8,207 nucleotides of DNA from Azophilus sp964638775 (GTDB lineage: Bacteria; Pseudomonadota; Gammaproteobacteria; Pseudomonadales; Azotimanducaceae), in assembly GCA_964638775.1 (NCBI GenBank), contig CAZWZH010000038.1, positions 1 through 8,207 of the forward strand, given 5' to 3'. The position numbers and the translations under genes were made by a program. Under the pieces are notes generated by a model. The model was not told where the DNA came from, ran no database searches, and saw only the letters and a program-made list of their open reading frames with translations. Positions within the stretch are counted from its first letter, which is position 1; the number at the start of each line of letters is the position of its first letter. This document shows positions 6,699 through 8,207 of the stretch, one piece after another.

Positions 6699-6709
6699 GA
6701 CAGCTTCAG

Positions 6710-7093
6710 ATGAACATCGGCGCCGCCTCCAAAGCCTCGGGCCTGCCCACCAAGACCGTCCGCTACTACGCGGACATCGGCCTGGTCGAAGCGCCGTCCC
6801 GAACCGGGGCGGGTTACCGTTCCTACGACGAATCGGCGGTACGCAAGCTGGCCTTCGTGCGCCGGGCGAGGGAATTCGGTTTTTCCATCGACGAGTGCCG
6901 GGGGCTTCTCGCGCTCTACGAAGACAGCAACCGGAGCAGCGCGGACGTGAAGCGGATTGCCGAGGCGCGCCTGGAGGAGATTGAACGAAAACAGCGGGAA
7001 CTCCAGTGCCTGCACGATGAGCTTGAGCACCTGGTCGCCGCCTGCGCGGGCGACAGCCGCCCCGATTGCCCGATCATCGACCGGTTGGCGTGA
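6710..7093 (+). CDS. cueR: CueR-like Cu(I)-responsive MerR-family regulator
   Basis: A 127-residue MerR regulator closest in pattern to CueR, which binds Cu(I) (also Ag(I)/Au(I)) and activates promoters with 19-base spacers. The winged helix-turn-helix is at residues 2-40 (TKTVRYYADIGLV, GYRSYDE), the long dimerisation helix at about 76-108. Cys112 and Cys120 in CAGDSRPDCPII occupy the same numbered positions as the two Cu ligands of E. coli CueR (CPGDDSADCPII). Ser77 in RSSADVK marks a monovalent sensor; divalent sensors such as ZntR have Cys there. The protein stops at PIIDRLA and lacks the CCHH-containing tail of E. coli CueR. It is divergent from the DUF4396 gene, with its probable operator between them. 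The start has no clear Shine-Dalgarno site, but the alignment (MNIGAASKASG against MNISDVAKITG) fixes it. ccmA follows on the same strand. Confidence 0.93.
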   Translation: MNIGAASKASGLPTKTVRYYADIGLVEAPSRTGAGYRSYDESAVRKLAFVRRAREFGFSIDECRGLLALYEDSNRSSADVKRIAEARLEEIERKQRELQCLHDELEHLVAACAGDSRPDCPIIDRLA

Positions 7094-7110
7094 GATCCCG
7101 TGCGGCACGC

Positions 7111-7144
7111 TGAAATGCAAGAAACTTATGGGACAAGACACTAG
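7111..7144 (+). repeat. Dispersed 34-base repeat, copy 2 (across the ccmA start)
   Basis: Same orientation as 531-564, with 28 of 34 bases identical, starting TGAAATGCAAGAAACTTATG. It fills most of the 34-base cueR-ccmA gap and contains the ATG at 7128, the in-frame upstream start of ccmA. The matching position in copy 1 is CTG. Confidence 0.6.
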
Positions 7145-7754
7145 ATTGAGCCAACCGCTGCTTACCTTGACGGACCTGGCCTGCGCACGTGGCGGGCGGA
7201 CTTTGTTCAGTGGCCTGAACCTCGAGCTCCGTGCGGGACAGTGCGTGGAGGTGCGCGGGCCGAATGGCAGCGGCAAGTCGACGCTGTTGCGGCTGGCCGC
7301 CGGCTTTTATCCCGACTACGAGGGCGGCATCGAGTCGGCGGACGTATTCTATCTGGGCCATAAGCCAGGCATCAGCGGGCTGCTTTCGCCCCGGGAGAAT
7401 CTCCAGTGGTACCGGCGGGCAGGCCTGTCAGCGGGCGGCGCGGAGTCGTCTACGGTCAAGCGAAGCGTTGACGAAGCCATGACGGCGGTGGGTCTCGAAG
7501 CCTGTTCCGAAATCCCCTGTGCACGCCTGTCCCAGGGCCAGCAGCGCCGGGCGGGTCTGGCGCGCGCCCTGCTTAGCCCTCATCGGCTGTGGCTGCTGGA
7601 CGAGCCGCTGACGGCGCTCGATGCGCAGGGACGAAGCCTGGTGGGCCGTTTCATCGAGGACCACTGCGCGGGAGGCGGCGCGGTAATGTGCGCTTCCCAT
7701 CAGCCACTGGGCGCCATGGACAGCGCGACCATCGAACTCGGCGGGGGGCGGTAG
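7128..7754 (+). CDS. ccmA: CcmA, ATP-binding subunit of the cytochrome c maturation ABC transporter
   Basis: CcmA is the cytosolic ATPase of CcmABCD; ATP hydrolysis releases heme-loaded CcmE (holo-CcmE) from the CcmC complex for c-type cytochrome assembly. On a 208-residue reading the motifs are Walker A GPNGSGKST at 44-52, ABC signature LSQGQQRRAGLARA at 134-147, Walker B LWLLDEP at 154-160 with Glu159, D-loop LTALD and switch His191 in ASHQPL. YLGHKPGISGLLSPRENL is the CcmA-typical block equivalent to E. coli LWIGHQPGIKTRLTALENL. The start is uncertain. ATG 7128 lies inside a dispersed repeat and gives six extra residues; TTG at 7146 gives LSQPLLTLTDL and fits the E. coli N-terminus better. 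Neither has a strong binding site. It follows cueR by 34 bases and ccmB starts two bases after its stop, so ccmAB are cotranscribed. Confidence 0.93.
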   Translation: MGQDTRLSQPLLTLTDLACARGGRTLFSGLNLELRAGQCVEVRGPNGSGKSTLLRLAAGFYPDYEGGIESADVFYLGHKPGISGLLSPRENLQWYRRAGLSAGGAESSTVKRSVDEAMTAVGLEACSEIPCARLSQGQQRRAGLARALLSPHRLWLLDEPLTALDAQGRSLVGRFIEDHCAGGGAVMCASHQPLGAMDSATIELGGGR

Positions 7755-7756
7755 CG

Positions 7757-8207
7757 GTGTTTGCCGCTCAGTTCAGGCGGGAGTGGCTTTGCGTGGCGCG
7801 GGCCCGGGATGAAATCCTGAACCCGCTGGCCTTTCTCTTTCTGGGCGTGTTGCTGTTCGCCATGGCCTTCGGTGGCGATGACGAGGCGCTTTCAGCCTAT
7901 GCCCCCGGCATCGTCTGGGTGCTGGTGCTGCTCGCCAACCTGATGTCACTGGAGATTCTCTTCAGGCGGGATTTCGAGGACGGAACGCTCGAGCAGTTCG
8001 TGCTGCTGGCGCGGCCGCCGTTCGTTGCGGTGCTCGCCAAGGTCGCCGTGCAGTGGTGCGTCACGGGGTTCGCCATCACGGCGCTGGCGCCGCTGGCGGC
8101 GCTGATGCTGAGCATGCCCCCGGAAGCCGTACCGATGCTGATGCTCTGCCTGTTGCTGGGCACGCCCGCGCTCAGTCTGCTGGGGGCGGTGGGGGCGGCG
8201 TTGACGG
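7757..8207 (+). CDS. ccmB: CcmB, membrane subunit of the cytochrome c maturation transporter (cut by window end)
   Basis: The first 150 residues of CcmB, of about 220 in the family, are present. CcmB is the inner-membrane partner of the CcmA ATPase. The match to E. coli CcmB runs throughout: RDEILNPLAFLFLGVLLF against SAEIANPLWFFLIVITLF, then APGIVWVLVLLANLMSLEILFRRD, FEDGTLEQFVLLARPP, VLAKVAVQWCVTGFAI and LLLGTPALSLLGAVGAALT. Predicted membrane helices are at about 22-39, 50-68, 100-120 and 126-150. I chose the GTG at 7757, two bases after the ccmA stop, because VFAAQFRREW aligns with the E. coli N-terminus and the G-rich end of ccmA can serve as binding site. The remaining ccm genes presumably continue beyond the window. 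Confidence 0.93.
   Translation, partial: MFAAQFRREWLCVARARDEILNPLAFLFLGVLLFAMAFGGDDEALSAYAPGIVWVLVLLANLMSLEILFRRDFEDGTLEQFVLLARPPFVAVLAKVAVQWCVTGFAITALAPLAALMLSMPPEAVPMLMLCLLLGTPALSLLGAVGAALT

Overview
The window is high-GC DNA from a proteobacterium, most likely a gammaproteobacterium: it carries djlA, a yheU/UPF0270 gene, a CueR-type copper sensor and the start of a cytochrome c maturation (ccm) cluster, all close in layout to gammaproteobacterial homologues. The genus cannot be read from the sequence. Genes are densely packed. No tRNA, rRNA, CRISPR array, intact transposase or prophage gene was seen. No gene-free stretch exceeds 300 bases; the three largest gaps (353-607, 3024-3273, 3862-4117) are each about 250 bases.

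Left part (1-3023): a class II aldolase/adducin-family gene runs leftward off the window edge. Divergent from it lies djlA (membrane-anchored TerB/J-domain co-chaperone), followed by yheU. An amidase-signature hydrolase points back toward yheU, and their 3' ends overlap by 21 bases.

Middle part (3274-6136): a small predicted exported protein with one DUF11-like beta-sandwich domain is followed by a complete TonB-dependent outer-membrane receptor of unknown substrate.

Right part (6145-8207): a small four-helix membrane protein of the DUF4396 type is divergent from a CueR-like Cu(I)-sensing MerR regulator. The 73-base gap between them holds a near-perfect copy of the CueR/copA promoter layout (-35, 19-base spacer with CCTTCC-N7-GGAAAG, -10), facing the DUF4396 gene. 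That links DUF4396 to copper by sequence alone. Downstream of cueR come ccmA and ccmB, the ATPase and membrane subunit of the CcmABCD system; ccmB is cut by the window end.

Two pairs of short dispersed repeats are not explained by the genes. One is a 34-base direct repeat, upstream of djlA and across the ccmA start. The other is a 36-base inverted-orientation repeat with a hairpin, between the amidase and the DUF11 gene and inside the DUF4396 reading frame. They look like small non-autonomous mobile repeats, two of which have contributed to coding sequence or a start codon.
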